This document shows, piece after piece, positions 37,380-50,400 of a DNA stretch of 64,000 bases. Each line of letters starts with the position of its first letter. Within the stretch, counting starts at the first letter, position 1. Below the pieces are notes generated by a model. The model had not been told where the DNA came from, ran no database searches, and worked only from the letters and a program-made list of their open reading frames with translations. The stretch is from the NCBI GenBank assembly GCA_013398295.1, contig VZSF01005553.1, positions 385,212-449,211 of the forward strand, in the 5' to 3' direction. The stretch comes from Chionis minor (taxonomy: Eukaryota; Chordata; Aves; Charadriiformes; Chionididae). The translations under genes and the position numbers were made by a program.

Positions 37380-37473
37380 TCTTTATTCTTGGTCTGTGCA
37401 ATTGACTTGCATTTTAAAAATAATTATATAATTTTATAACTATAATTTATGTCATGGTGAGGTATTACAATAC

Positions 37474-37968
37474 TGTCCTGGTTTCAGCTGATAGTTTGTT
37501 TTCTTCCTAGTAGCTGCTACACTTTGGATTTGGTATGAGGATAACGTTGATGACACATATTGGTTTAGGTGTTGCTAAGTAATGCTTATATTAAATCAGG
37601 GAATTTTTCAGTTTCCCCTCAAAGCTGAGGGGGAGCATAGACAGGGCAAGCTGCCAAAGGAATATCCTGTGCCACAGACGACATCCTCGGGGTGCAAATG
37701 GGGGTTACACAGGGGAGGGGGATCCGCAATTGCTGCTTGGGTTGGGCTGGGCAATCGATCATCAGGTGGGGAGAGCAATTTGTGTTACATCCCTTTATTT
37801 TGTATATTCTTTTACTACTATTATTGTTATTTTTCTAGTCTGTTACTGTTCTATTAAAGTGTCTTTATCTCAACCCACTTTTTTTCTCCCTGTGCTACTG
37901 GAAGAAGAGGGGAGCAGTGAGTGAACGGCTGTGTGGTCCTAGTTGCGGGCTGGGGTTAAACCACAACA
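37474..37968 (+). mobile_element. solo LTR of an avian endogenous retrovirus (ERVL-like)
   Basis: A complete-looking LTR of 495 bp starts TGTCCTGGTTTCAGCTGA and ends GGGGTTAAACCACAACA, so it has the TG...CA ends of retroviral LTRs. Internal landmarks match, from memory, a family that is very abundant in neoavian birds: TTTTCTTCCTAGTAGCTG, GCTAAGTAATGCTTAT, CAGTTTCCC, and near the 3' end ATTAAA (37853-37858) before GTCTTTATCTCAACCCAC. The flanking bases are AATAC before and AATAA after, a five-base target duplication with one mismatch, as expected of ERVL-type insertions. No internal retroviral sequence follows, so this is a solo LTR left by LTR-LTR recombination. Confidence 0.88.
37853..37858 (+). 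promoter_or_regulatory. LTR polyadenylation hexamer (ATTAAA)
   Basis: The common variant hexamer ATTAAA lies 110 bases before the LTR 3' end, in the position expected for the element's own polyadenylation signal. Confidence 0.5.
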
Positions 37969-40690
37969 AATAAACAATCCTCAAGTTCTTGCAGCACTCG
38001 CAAGTTTTTAGTTTAATATCAATGTATTAATACTGCTTGAACTTTCCAAGCAATGCAGTAAACCCCTTATTGTCATTCTGAAAGAAGATTCTAATTTGGA
38101 CATATTCCACTCTTTGGTTTGACTTGTTACTTGTGGGAATTTGAACTTGTGCTCCTCAAAGCAAAGAAATGATCGAATGTCCTTCCAGCCAACCATAATT
38201 TTTTTTTGTTTGCATGTTTTGTTTTTAATTCCCTTAAACTGTATAATTTGAGTTTAAGTGACTGGGGATAAGAAAATCCTTGACCTGCACAAAATATTTT
38301 TGCATGTTATATTTCAATAGCATCACGTGTTTAGTGTCGTTTTTGCTTAAGTGCTTGATATGAGACACCTATTTCTAGATTAACGTGGCTTCTGGAGCTA
38401 TTGCTTACGGTTGAGTTCTTAAAGCTTGCCTATATTTTGACGTCCTTGTCTTACTGTAACTCACAAAAATAACAACAGAACAAATGTTCTCTATAAACGT
38501 TCCATTTTATATGTAATGGTATATATAATTTTTCTCTTGTTTGTAGAACACTTATTCTATAAATAGCCATTTGTTCTTTGCCTGGTACGCGTGCTGTTCC
38601 AAACTTTGTCGGTTCATTTGAAGTGTACAGTGGAGCTTTAAGGAAAACTGGATGACATCTTGAAATGCATTACTGATTTCTATCTTAAATGTGCAGACAA
38701 TATTAAAACAAGAGCTGGGACCTTCTGACCTCCCTTATGCAGCTGAATTAACAGTTTAAATGAAATAGATTTACCATTAACATCAGTCTTTGAGCTGGAG
38801 GCGCTGGGTCACGGTACCCCGTGTCTGCCCTGAGGAAAGAGGCAGGAAAAACATTTAAACTGCTTTTAAATTCCTGCATCGTGATGAAGGCAATCTAAAA
38901 AAGAAAACTAAAATAACCAAACGCAGTGTAAAAGCTATGGGGCCAAGATCGCTGAAGCGATGTATTTTGTCCATTACACAGAAAATGAAGCCAAGGGAAT
39001 TGGATGCTTGCCTTGTTTTTCTCTTCCTATGGCATTTTCTAGTTCCTCTTATCCCTGCCTTTGTCTTGTGCTATGTAGAGATGCTTCCCAGATGAAATGG
39101 TCTGTGTTTTTAATAGGTCTTGCTCTTTTTTCTTTCCAAAAGGAGTGCAGTTCAGAAAGGAACGTACATGATAACTTTTATCAGGGCTGTCTTTAATTTG
39201 AACTCAAAGGTAACTGCTCTTAAATTAAAACTGCACTTCAAGTTTGCAGTGGAATTAATTTAAGAGTCTTTTTGAAGATGTGAATAAGTGAAAAGGGGAG
39301 GAAATCAAGTGTGGGCTTGTTTTATGAGAGTGCACCACTGCTGGTATTTCTTGCACTCTCAGGTTTTCAGTTCCTTGGTTTTAAAAACCTGTATTTCTGA
39401 CTCTGACAAATTGCTATACCTCAGTTTTGAGGTCTACAAGCTGGTGATAGAAATTTCTGCCTGAATAAGGGAATCATGATATGTTTTTTAAGTTTTCTGC
39501 CCTCCCTTCCCAAGTGCTATATAAATGTAAATTAGTGCTATTAAAATAAATTAGATTGTATTTGTGATTAAAGTTTCTATTTCAAAACATATACTCAACA
39601 GCTTCCATGTCCTTTTGAATGATTACAGAAGCTGTGTATTTTGATGGCTTTTCATTCAGCTCTTTCTTCAGTGGCTGAAGGGTCAAATCTTGACCAACTC
39701 TCCTTGATCTAGCAGGAGGCGCGAAGCCACCGTTTGGGTGGAGAAATGGAGGCTGTTGGGTTATGCGGTTGCTCTGAAACAATTAGAAGCGTGTGCTGCT
39801 TCAGATAGTGGTTAGGTGTGAAGGGCTGTGACCTGCTGCCTGTCGCTGCCTTTCCTGCTCACTGCTGCTGGTTTGCTCTTGACTGTTATGGGTGGCGCAT
39901 TGTCACCTGGGCGGCACGCACGAGTTCTCAGTTTCATGTCCTCTGGTAGCTTTTTGGTTTACTTGTCCTATTGAAATTAAGAAACAGTTTCAACATACAG
40001 TCAGACTACACAATGAGAATAGTGGGTTTTGTTTAGATCTCATCTCGCCGTTCTTTGTGACGAGGGTGTTGTAGTATGTTAAAAAATCTCCAGTTACAAG
40101 CACACGTTAACAATGCAGTGATTCACTAAGCTTTTCTAATGGTACAGATTGTTGGTGATTACTGAATTTTCTGGCTCCTGCTGCTTTAGATGATTTCTGC
40201 TTTCTGTTTTATCAAGGGTCAGGAGAAAATTGTGTCTCTTCTTTTGTGTTGCTGAACAAAGTGCCATGTTTCTTGACTTCTGAAATTAAACTATTTTGAA
40301 TTTGGTTTTGCATCTCTTAGTCACCTTCCTTTACACAAGAAAAGAAAAAACCATAGTAACAGGCTTTCAACTTGACAGTGCTTGTGAGGCAGTCACTAAT
40401 GGAGGTGTACTTTTTTCTGTGACAGCCTTAAGCTGTAGCCATAAATGGCTTTTCAGCTTTTTTTATTTGAACTCTTGTCTTTGGTTTTTATGTTTTTAAT
40501 GATGTTGCCTTTACAGTTTCTAAATATATGTTGGACATACAAAGACATATTCAAGGTCTCTTGTTAAGTGGAAAGAAAGAGTAAAGCCCATAAATAAACC
40601 AACAGAGCATTGTTTTCAGAGGTGTCGCACCTGTTGTAGAATTAGCATTATGAAACTTGAGAATGTCAGACTGTTTTTGGAAAGAGTCTT
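37969..40690. other. AT-rich non-coding stretch
   Basis: No recognised gene. The only notable structure is the 10-bp-armed inverted repeat at 39325-39361. Confidence 0.5.
39325..39361. repeat. inverted repeat, 10-bp perfect arms
   Basis: TGAGAGTGCA at 39325-39334 and its exact reverse complement at 39352-39361 flank a 17-base loop. The arms are too short for a typical microRNA precursor and function is unknown. Confidence 0.85.
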
Positions 40691-40698
40691 CCTAATGA

Positions 40699-40715
40699 GG
40701 GGGGGGGGGGGGGGG
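40699..40715. repeat. G17 homopolymer
   Basis: Seventeen consecutive G, followed by A and GGG. A run this long can fold as a G-quadruplex and is prone to length error in sequencing. Confidence 0.9.
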
Positions 40716-40719
40716 AGGG

Positions 40720-43700
40720 CATAAGAAAGAAAAGAAAAAACCCAAAACCGCTTCAAAGAGTTCCTTGCCTGATTGAGTTGGGGTGAAAAAACGACTTAAT
40801 GCTTTGATCCTTCCATCAAATGAAATAACATGAAAGGGGGTGTGTGTGTATGTGAAATATGTGGCTTTGTGGAGTAATGTTATGCTGTCTGCAAGTGCCA
40901 CTGAAGGTGTTTATTGGTGCTGACAGACTATATCATAATATACAATAATTTTCAGTCAGTGTAGGGCTACCTATTTTTTTTATATTGTTTTTGGTGGCAG
41001 AATGTTAATAAATCAGTAGTAGTAATCTAACCAACAATTACTAGGTGAGTGGTGATGAATTCAGCATTACATGCAAAGAATGATGACTGCCAACTATACA
41101 ATGCTTATTTCCAGTGTAAACAAACATTATGTTAGATAAATATAAACCTATTTACCTAAATATGCTATGAATTTCTTATGTGTAGCTCTTCCTGTGTACG
41201 GGGCGGGGGGAGGAAGCAACGTAACAGATCTACAGCCTGTGAATTTCATCAAAGAAAAATGCTGCCATTTCTGTATCTGTCTCCACACTAGAACTTTGCT
41301 TTAGTGGGAACAAACGCAGGGGAAGGGGTTGGACTCAAGCATCTTAGACTGGTGGTTTAGATCCTCCTCTTGTCATTCATGATGTGCATAAAAACAACTG
41401 AGCCCTCTGAGGAAGGTGAGGTGTAGGAAGAGCTGTGTGTTGCTGTACGTGTTGGTTGGTAGAGGAACCTGTTCCTGATGGCAGCCTGCAGCTGCTGGGG
41501 AGAGGAGTTGGTGCAAAGTGCCCAAATAAACGCACAGAGCTGGCAGGAAGGAGGCATGGGTGGCCAGCAGGGAAACTGCTTCCTCTTGCTTAGTTCCTGC
41601 TCTCTTCAGGGAAATGGGACTTTGTAATACCTCGCTGAAGACGGGCAGGATTGCATCAAGAAAGATTTGGCTCTGTTGCCAGTTCTGCCTGAAAAGGATC
41701 ATCTCCAGGATGCTGTGCTTGTTCTCTGGCCCAGGAAGAGCTATTTCTGTCCTCTGGTGTTGTGATTGTGAGTTGCTTTTGAAGCCAAGCTTTGCAGCTG
41801 ACCTTTGAAATTTGCAGTGTTGTCTTCTGCAGCATAATACAACACTCCATTTTCCAAGTCATACTAGAGCGTTCAAGGTCTGCCTTTTGAGACTTCATTT
41901 TTCTAACCTTCTTTTAGTCTTCAGTAAACAGGATAGCAAAGGAGGAAAAAGGGAATAGTAGCAAATGCTTTTAAAGGCCCAAATAAACAGTGATGCCAAA
42001 TTATTTTTAATGTTAATTGCTTTCTTGTCATCTTTGTCGTAAGCCTGCGATAAATAATTCAGTTGGATGCGCTGCTTCTGTACAGGTTGCTGTAACACAT
42101 CCACAGCTGCTGTCTGGTCTTCGGATCTCACTTGACTTACTCCCTTCAGTGAAAATGCTGACCTAGAAGCTGTCCCCTCTGACCAGCGCAGTGGCTCTTC
42201 TGCTCCACTACCTGCATCCGATAGTGATCAGTGGCAGCTGGTTTGGAAAACACGGTAGGATAGAAAAAGAGCCTATAGTGGGCAATGCATAGAATAACTC
42301 TCGCATTTGGGCAATGTTTCTAATATATATGATGGTGTGGTAGGAAACGAGAGGGTTCAGTAGCAAAGATGTGTTCTAGCAAACAGTAAAGCATTGATTA
42401 AAAAGGTAAAAGAATGTATTTTGTAAAAGGTACGCTTCTTGCATTATCATAAACTTCTTTTTACAGACCAGTTAATTTTTAACTAAAACCAACACTGTAA
42501 TTGGCAAAAGTTCCAATCAAAATTGGGGTAAAAAAAAAAAATCAAGAACCAAATCTTCAGTACTCGCCTAGAGATAGGTCTTGTTAACATACGAATTTAA
42601 CTCTGTCACTGCCTGCTCTGGGAATAACTCGCATGCCAACACAGAGTTACGTGTCTCAAAGACGCAAGACTGAATAAACATATTTTTCTGGGCGATGTGG
42701 GTACAGGATGCGCAGAACATGCGTGCCTGCTGGTGTTGGCTAGTTCAGTTTGTGGTTACTGTTATTCAGATGCGTTTTGAATGTACTTTGGTGTTAATGA
42801 AAGCAGTTGGTATTGTTTTGGAAATGGATATTGACTTTCGAGCCTATTATTGTTTTCATGTAACACTTAAGATGAATTGAATAAGAATTATTACTCTGTT
42901 GGGTGGGAAACGCTGGCTGCTGTTTCTGAGTGGAAAGCAATTGTAGTCAATTCTCACCAAGGAAGGCATCTGAAGTGCTGGATGCTTTTGAAAATTCTAG
43001 CAGATGTCTAGCTCTATTTTTAGGTGCCTGAACAACATTTCAGAATCTGTTCTGAAAAAGCTAAAACCCCACTAAAGATACCACTAGAACTTTCATGGTA
43101 AATTAATGCAGGTACAGAGATTATCTGTTTTATTAACTTGTTTTCTGTAAATGCTGTCAATGTTTTGTAGGGCTCTTAGGATGTTCTATTTTCAAACAAT
43201 GCGGTATCACCAGAAACCTACTGTTCACTGAAATAGTAAAAAGGTGGTTCTTCATGGTATTATTTGGATACAAACTCTCATAAAAGTGATTTCTGATCTT
43301 GCTTCTATTTTTACCTTTGGTACTACCACCTCTTGCTCCTTCTCTGTTTCTCGTCTAGGCTCCGTGTACCTTCTTTGAGTGCGGAGTGGATCTTTGTTGT
43401 GGTCATGATATGAGTACGTACCTTAAAATCTTTGACTACTTTATTCTGTTGTCATCTCTTTCCAGAAGCCTTCTTTTTGTGAGGCTATTTGCATTCTTGT
43501 TTCTTCAAGAAAAATAATTAGATAAACCTTTCTGAATATACCCTATTTTTTTAATGTTAGTTAAAAGACGCTTAAATCTAGTTTTCCTTAATTTGCTGGA
43601 AACTTCAGATAGACCGTCTGTGCCTGATGAAGATGTACCATCTAAGCCTTTTTACTTAACTCTATTTTCCTTTCTCCTGTTGAGGGTTTCTCAAGATAAT

Positions 43701-46700
43701 TATTGTACTTGATATTCCCATAGATGATATCACTTATGTTTGAGGGCGAAGAGTCAGTTAGGTGGCCGCTGTAAGATTCTGTTGTTCTGGTGCTGGGATG
43801 ACTTTTTCCCTAAATACACATAGAGAGTGGTAAGGAATAGCTGGGGGAATACTTAAATCATAATTTGAGATAGTGGTTTTGCAGATACCTTCTCTTTGCT
43901 TCCTCTGATTGAAACTCCTTTTTGGGATGGGAAAGAAGGCTCATCAGCAAAATGGAAAATTTCTGGACCTTTGCATGTGGTGACTCTGACCTTTATGATG
44001 ACATTGATGGATGTTCTGGATGACACTATCCAGAACTTGCTGCCAAGCAAACTTGGCCATTGTTCCCCAGGAAAAAAATAAATAAAAAAAGCACATGGGG
44101 GTGGAGCTGGAGCAGCAAGCTTGCTAACCCAAGCGAAAACCCTGAGGTTACTGCTCCCTTGACCACTGGGGGCTTAAAACTTTGGGACCTCAGTGATGTC
44201 TGTACTAGAGTAAATACTATTTTGTTTCAGGCTCTTTTACGGAGAGAATAACAAAATAATCATCTATGTAACTAGACAGATACCTTGGTGATCCTTTGGC
44301 AGATGATGCCCTTCAAATGAGCTGCTGTTAAACATCTGTTGCCATTTTAAAGGGCCGACGTCATTGACTTGTTCAGTTGTTTAAACTCTATCCCACCATT
44401 TTTTGTTAGCCATTCAGACATTGTATGGCCACCTGCCTTGCTTGTTCTTAGCAGAAGCAGTGGTTTGCCCATGTGTAATAAAGTCCATGTGGTAATTTTA
44501 TTCCTAATGGCCATGAATGGATGGGATGCAACAGCAGCTTCACACAGAAACAAAACTCTGATGTAAGTGAGAAATCCTTAAAACTACCTTGGAAGTGGTA
44601 AAAATTAGCCAACCTTGAAGGCTTTAAAGGGTGCGTGCTATTCAAGATCTACTCTGCAAGGTGAAGTACGATTTTTCAGAGATCTATTATTTTATAACTT
44701 AGAATTGTCTTTATCTGCTAGATGTGTGTCCCTTTTTTTGCAAGATTTTCAACAAAGAGTCTATTTCTTCTGTGGAGTAGTAGATGAGAGGTTTCGGTCT
44801 TCAAAGAGCACAGTGAGGGGAGAAGAGAAATTGTGGGGCAATGGATGAAGTGATGAGATGAGTTGTCCAATTAGCCTGTTTCTCTGTATACGAAGTAATA
44901 CAAAATCTTTTAATAACTTTGTTGTATACTGTATGAAAGGTATATTACCAGCGATTACTTTTGAAGGTTGTACTGCGAGCTACTAGTCAGGTGATGGAAG
45001 TGATGCTTGTCTTCAGCACTTGAATGGTTTCCCTTTGAGCAAATCTTACTGAATTTGATCAGTCTTAGAGTCTGCAAAGTCTAGATCTAAAGGAAACGTG
45101 CCATATTCAGAGTTGAAAGCTCTAACTGATATTTGGTGAAAGGTTGGCATCATTCTTCACTAACCATCTGTTTGTAGATACTGTTGGACGTAGACCACAG
45201 GCTTACAGCAACGCTTAGCCTGAACCACAACAGCCAGACTTGGATTGTTACGCATGCTGGCTGCAGTTTTCTTCAGAAATACATGTATGTGTGAAGGATC
45301 TCAATCTCAAAGAATATCTTCTGGTTTAGCGTGGTACTAAGCTTCCTCTGCTGCTGCTGGCGGATACCGAGTACCCCCAGATGCCCTCTAGGGCTGTAGC
45401 AGGCAGGGACAGTCCTAGCTCTGCAGATCTGCCTGTGGGCTTCTTACTCCAAAGCTGAAGATTCCCATTCTGTCTCCCTAATATTCAATTGTCTTTGTCA
45501 TTTGGTAGAATAGCTTGTTACGTTGTGGGTGGGGGCGATTTTTTTTGTTTGTTTGTTTTAAATCTTTTGCTTCTAAGAGATCTTATTTGGCTAAATAAAT
45601 ATGCTGGGCTCTGTCACCAGGTGCGTCTATGTACACTGTAGCTGAATTTCACTGTATGCTTCATCTCGCCGGTCGTGAATCCAGCCTTTTAACTCAGTCA
45701 CTTCAGTGGCTCCAACTGACTTTTTTATTTTCCCCATCCATATATTACAACTATGCTACACATAAAAGCCAACATTTCTGCTGCCTGGTAAGTAGGTTTT
45801 TCTTATGATAACACAAAACTTGAAGGTACAGCATCATGCTTGCCTAGCAGCAACGCTAGCCAAGTGGAATGGATTTCTGACTGGCAAGCGCAGGCTAACC
45901 AGCCACCTTTTGATATTGATTCTTGAAGTTATATTTCCAGATGGGTGGAATTAGTGCAGCCTGCCTTGAGAGTGGCACGAGCTGCTTGCTATTATGCTGC
46001 TTTGACCACATGGCCATCAGACCGTGCTTCTGGTGGGACGTCTAGCTGCTGCTTCCCCCCCGTCTCCCGCAAAACCGATGCGCAGTTGCATGACTGTAAG
46101 TTTGATGTCTCTCTCAAAAGGAAGAACGGGTATTTGTGTGGCGTGGAAAAGGGGTAGGCCAAAATAAGCCAAATTACTTAGCTGAGATTTATTTTGGTGT
46201 TGAACTGCTGACAGATGCCAGCCTGTTGTCCTTTCGCAGAAGGGGAGAGTTGAGATTGCATTACACACAGGTTGGTGCTATTAAGGCTTGAAGATAAATC
46301 TAGAACTCTTTGTTAGGAAGATACTTTTTTAACTGTAAAAGATTCCTTATTAGAAGTAGCATAGACTCTTGTTGTGGGTTTTTTCCAATTTCTTCTGGAT
46401 TTCTGTGTGGTGTTTGAAGCATTGTCTTGCTTGACTACTTCCCCACGGAGACAGTTTAATGATTAAATTGTATTTTGGTTCTGTGAAAATGCAGGAGGCT
46501 GGGGAAAGGAAAAGTCACTTAGTCCTGTTTAAAATTGTGTTTTCAATAAATGTGTACCACATTGTACAAAATCTTATCTAGTATGAGACTATGGCTTTCC
46601 TCTTCCTTTATTACTAATACAGCAAGGGGAATATTGAGGCAAGCTTCATAATAAAAATGGATTATGTGACATGGTGGATGCAGGTCCCTTTGAGTATTCT

Positions 46701-47340
46701 TTGGTCAGCAGCACCTTCTAATAATGTGGAGGACATAGTTTATAGTTCTGGTTTTGGGGTTTTAATAGAACTTCTGTCATTATATAGTTTAATAGAGCTA
46801 AATTAGAGTCCACTAAATGAGAAGATTTGAAATGAACACAGTACGTAGAAATGCATGTATGTAACCCCTTAAAAACCAAACTGCCTATGTATCCTTAAAA
46901 CCAAAACAAGCTGTTTTCAAATAGTCTTGTAGTCCCCCTGCCCCCAACTTTTGACTTACTCATGATGTGGGGAGAACGTCACGGCCAAGCTGCGCTTACG
47001 GCCAGCTCATTCGTGACGGTCTGTGGTTAAGTGTGATGGCTTATGCTTCTGTGGGTGACTGTTTGCAGGAATGCCCATTCGCTTGTCCAGTGAGTGAGAT
47101 AATCTTTTCAGGATGTTAAAAGCATAGAATGAGTTTAAGTGTTTTATGTTTTAGGAGGCATTTTAACAATATGGCATGTGAAACTAACAGCTTGTTAGCT
47201 TAAAATTCTGTGAGGAACTCTGTGTGGTGGTTTGTGGGAGGGTTGTTTTTTTTTTTTTGTAACAGTAGTAAACAAAAAAAAAATCTGAAGCAGGGGAGGA
47301 GCATGCAAATGACAACAGATCAAAGCTTTTGCAAAATACT
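40720..47340. other. non-coding stretch
   Basis: No recognised gene or mobile element. The base composition is a little less AT-rich than in the left third of the window. A TTTG/T microsatellite lies at about 45540-45560. Open frames are under 110 codons and overlap on both strands. Confidence 0.45.
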
Positions 47341-47352
47341 ATTTCATTTTCC

Positions 47353-47403
47353 AAATGGATTCTCTGAATACATCATCTAAACAGAAAAAGGAAAAGCTTA
47401 CAG
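47353..47403 (+). other. possible first coding exon segment, unidentified
   Basis: An ATG at about 47357 (G at +4) opens the lysine- and serine-rich peptide MDSLNTSSKQKKEKLTE and runs straight into a strong donor (ACAGA|GTAAGT). Just upstream is an octamer-like ATGCAAAT at about 47304. No CpG island or TATA box is present and no partner exon is certain, so it may be chance. Confidence 0.15.
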
Positions 47404-47409
47404 AGTAAG

Positions 47410-50400
47410 TACAGCAGAAAAGGGGAACAGAAGTGGAGGTAAGGGGTGGCTTATTTGATGAAGTTACGTAGCATGTAGAAAAGGCAATTGGGGCAAAAGA
47501 TCAATGATGGATCCAGGGGTTAAAAAAACCACTTTGGGTCTGTGAAGTGGGGAATTGGATAGGAAAAACGTAGTTCGTTTAGTTAAAAACAAGGCTTTGA
47601 GCATGTCTTGTGCAGTATGCCGGGCCAGGAGATGATACGGCTTAACTTGACAGAAAACAGTTAAGTTTAGCTGTTGATACTTGACCTTCAGAAGCCGTCG
47701 CTCTGGGTATCAGTACGTCTCCCTTGACCGTTCTGGTTCTCTGCACCCCAGGAACTGTGCTGTGGAAGGGCTGAGCTACGTGTCTCTTCCATGACCAATG
47801 GTGGGGATTTTGTTTGGGGAGCCAGTCTACTGAGTGCTTCTTCATCTGCCCAGTATACACCAGCAGAAAACACTTCTGTGAAGAGGGGCCACATCTACCT
47901 TCTTTAAAATAAACCAGTCAGCCTGTAGGACAAACGGAGACTTGCCGTGGAGGCAGTGATTTTAATTGTGAAATGGTTTAAAGAGTGAATTTGTATCCTG
48001 GAGGCTTGAAAGGCCTTTCTCAGAGGTTCATGTGGTATAATTTTCTCTTTTTCTTTCCTATTCCTCCCTCCTTTTCTTGCCTCACCTCTCTGTTTCCCTG
48101 CTGGGGGGTGGTCAGGGAGCAGGCTGTGGTGCCTCGCCGAGGGACTGGGTGCTGCTGTGTCTCTTGATGCACTACTAACCTGCTGTGCAGTAGGATGGGG
48201 GCTTTCTTGGAAATGACTGTACATCGATGTGATTGTGCTGTTTCCTTGTTTAACAGTGTTGTCCTACTCTTGCACGTGCATCATATGGCACTTCCTGTTC
48301 CTAATCCAGTTGCAGAATAGGTGTGAAGACATCTACTGCAAAGCGTGCGTTTTCTTTCTCTTCTGAGTTTTCAGCCTCAAAAGAATCTGAAATAAATCAT
48401 GGGTAATGTGAGGAAAGAACAGGTTGTCTTTCTAGGCAAGTACTGGCTGTACTAATGTCTTAGTAGTCATTAGAGTATAGGGACGGGGCACAAATTAAAA
48501 GCTGAAATGGGCGAAAAGAATCGGATAGTTTCTTCAGTGTGCTGTTTTGCTTGGATCGGTACCTTGTAATGGCAAGTTTTTCCCGAAGTAAAGATCTTTC
48601 AGTTGGTGGCTTCAAAGCCTTGCAAGTTTTAACTAGTATTTCCTTTTCATTGATACTGTCAACTCCTACTTAAGCAATAATACGTTTATCCCAACTATCT
48701 CTGTATTGGTTTGGCACTGTTGCTCCTCTTAGCATCATGGTTCGCATATTTGACATTTAACGGGTAGCTTATTCTACATTTTTCTATAGTCTTATTCTAG
48801 AATAATTCCCTCCTGAAGGGACTCAGCTGTCAGAATTGGAAAGTACTGTGTACTTCCCACTAATAGGTAATAGGCTTTTCTCAATCTGAAGGTTTACCAG
48901 CCAGTTCCTTAGACTGACACATTTGATTTGCCTCCTGTGGGCATATAACTATTACTAGTATCACTGTTTGCCACTTTACAACTGAATTAACACAAAGTTG
49001 CCAAGTTGGTTTTTTTTTTTTAAAGTAGCCTACAGCTTCAGCTAAGAAAAAATACGTTAAATATGCTCTGCTAATGCCACCTGCTGATGCTGAGAGTACA
49101 TATCTGCCTGCAGTTCCATTTTATGCAAAGTTTTCATATGCAATCCGGTATCCATTCAATGAATAACTCTTCATATGCTTTGTCCTAGTGTTATTTTAGA
49201 TCCGCAGTAATGAATTAGTTACAGCTGTTATTCCAGTGTGCAGTAACTTCATTTTAGCTGTAGTCCAATTCTTAAAGTATAATTCTGGTTGTTAAAAACA
49301 ACAACAACAAAAAAATCCCCAACAACCCCCAACTTAGGGGTTTTTTTTCTCATCGTTGTGTACTAATTCCACGCGTTGTCAAACAGCAGACTTGCAGATT
49401 TTATAAAACTGTACGGAATTGTTTATTGCATCTTACTGTCTCATAAACCCTTGCTCTGTGTGTGTAAGCACAAAAGCTTGTATGTAAACTCCGGGACTGG
49501 TATGTGACACAGTGCACTTCAACTCAGTGTCACTTTTGTGATTAGCGTTGCACTCTTTTGCTCTGTTGCAGAGAACTTGTGTACATCGTGCCCTTGGTGA
49601 TCAGGTTCACAGGGGTAATAAAAATTGTGGGTTGTTTTACCTGTGCATAGTTTTAACTTCCCTATTACTGGCAGGCATGTCTGCCGGTAGCGCTGTGAGA
49701 TGGGATGCAGTTGCACTTCTTCCCCACCCCTTGCCCTCCTGGTTTTTTTTAGGATGTATTTAGCAGTGGATTTTTTCGTTTTGTTTTAAATCTTGTGTTT
49801 TGAGTTTCTCTGCTTGCACAGTTCAGTGTGGTGTAGAAAACCAAAACAGTCAAGTCCTAGAATTGCACTGTATCATGCCCAGAATGAGGGGAACGCTATG
49901 GCAGTTGTGACTGTGGGTGTGCTTTTCACACTAGCTCCCGCTAAAGGCAGAGTTTGGGGGTGGGGAGGGAGAACAGGGCTAGGCTAGGACACATCAGGCA
50001 TGAGCTTCCTCCTCAAGAGGCGAGGATTCTCCTTGTCCTTCGCACCTGCCTGTCTGGGGCAGGGGTCATGTCCTTCACCTGTATGGTGCAGGACACAGTG
50101 GCTGACACAAGATCTGCTTCTAGGTTTTGGTGTGGTAGTGGTGGTGGTTTTCTTTAAAGTATTCAATTTCAATTTATGACTAAGTTTTTCACTGGTCATT
50201 CTTAAGTGTATACTTTGCTACTCCTCTCATAGGACCCATATTTTTAGCTCATCTCATTCAAATAGCTGTTGTCAATACTTCGTGCTTTTATGTTTATATA
50301 CCTGATTCAAATCCATTTTATTTCTTTTTCGCTGTGTTTTTTAACTCTTAGTTGCAAATGTCCCAAAGCAACTGTATTTCCCGTTAGCCATAAGGGCAGA

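Noticed and set aside
41321..41360. AGGGGTTGGACT, reminiscent of a CR1 3' region
   Set aside because: The match is only about a dozen bases and the rest does not follow CR1.
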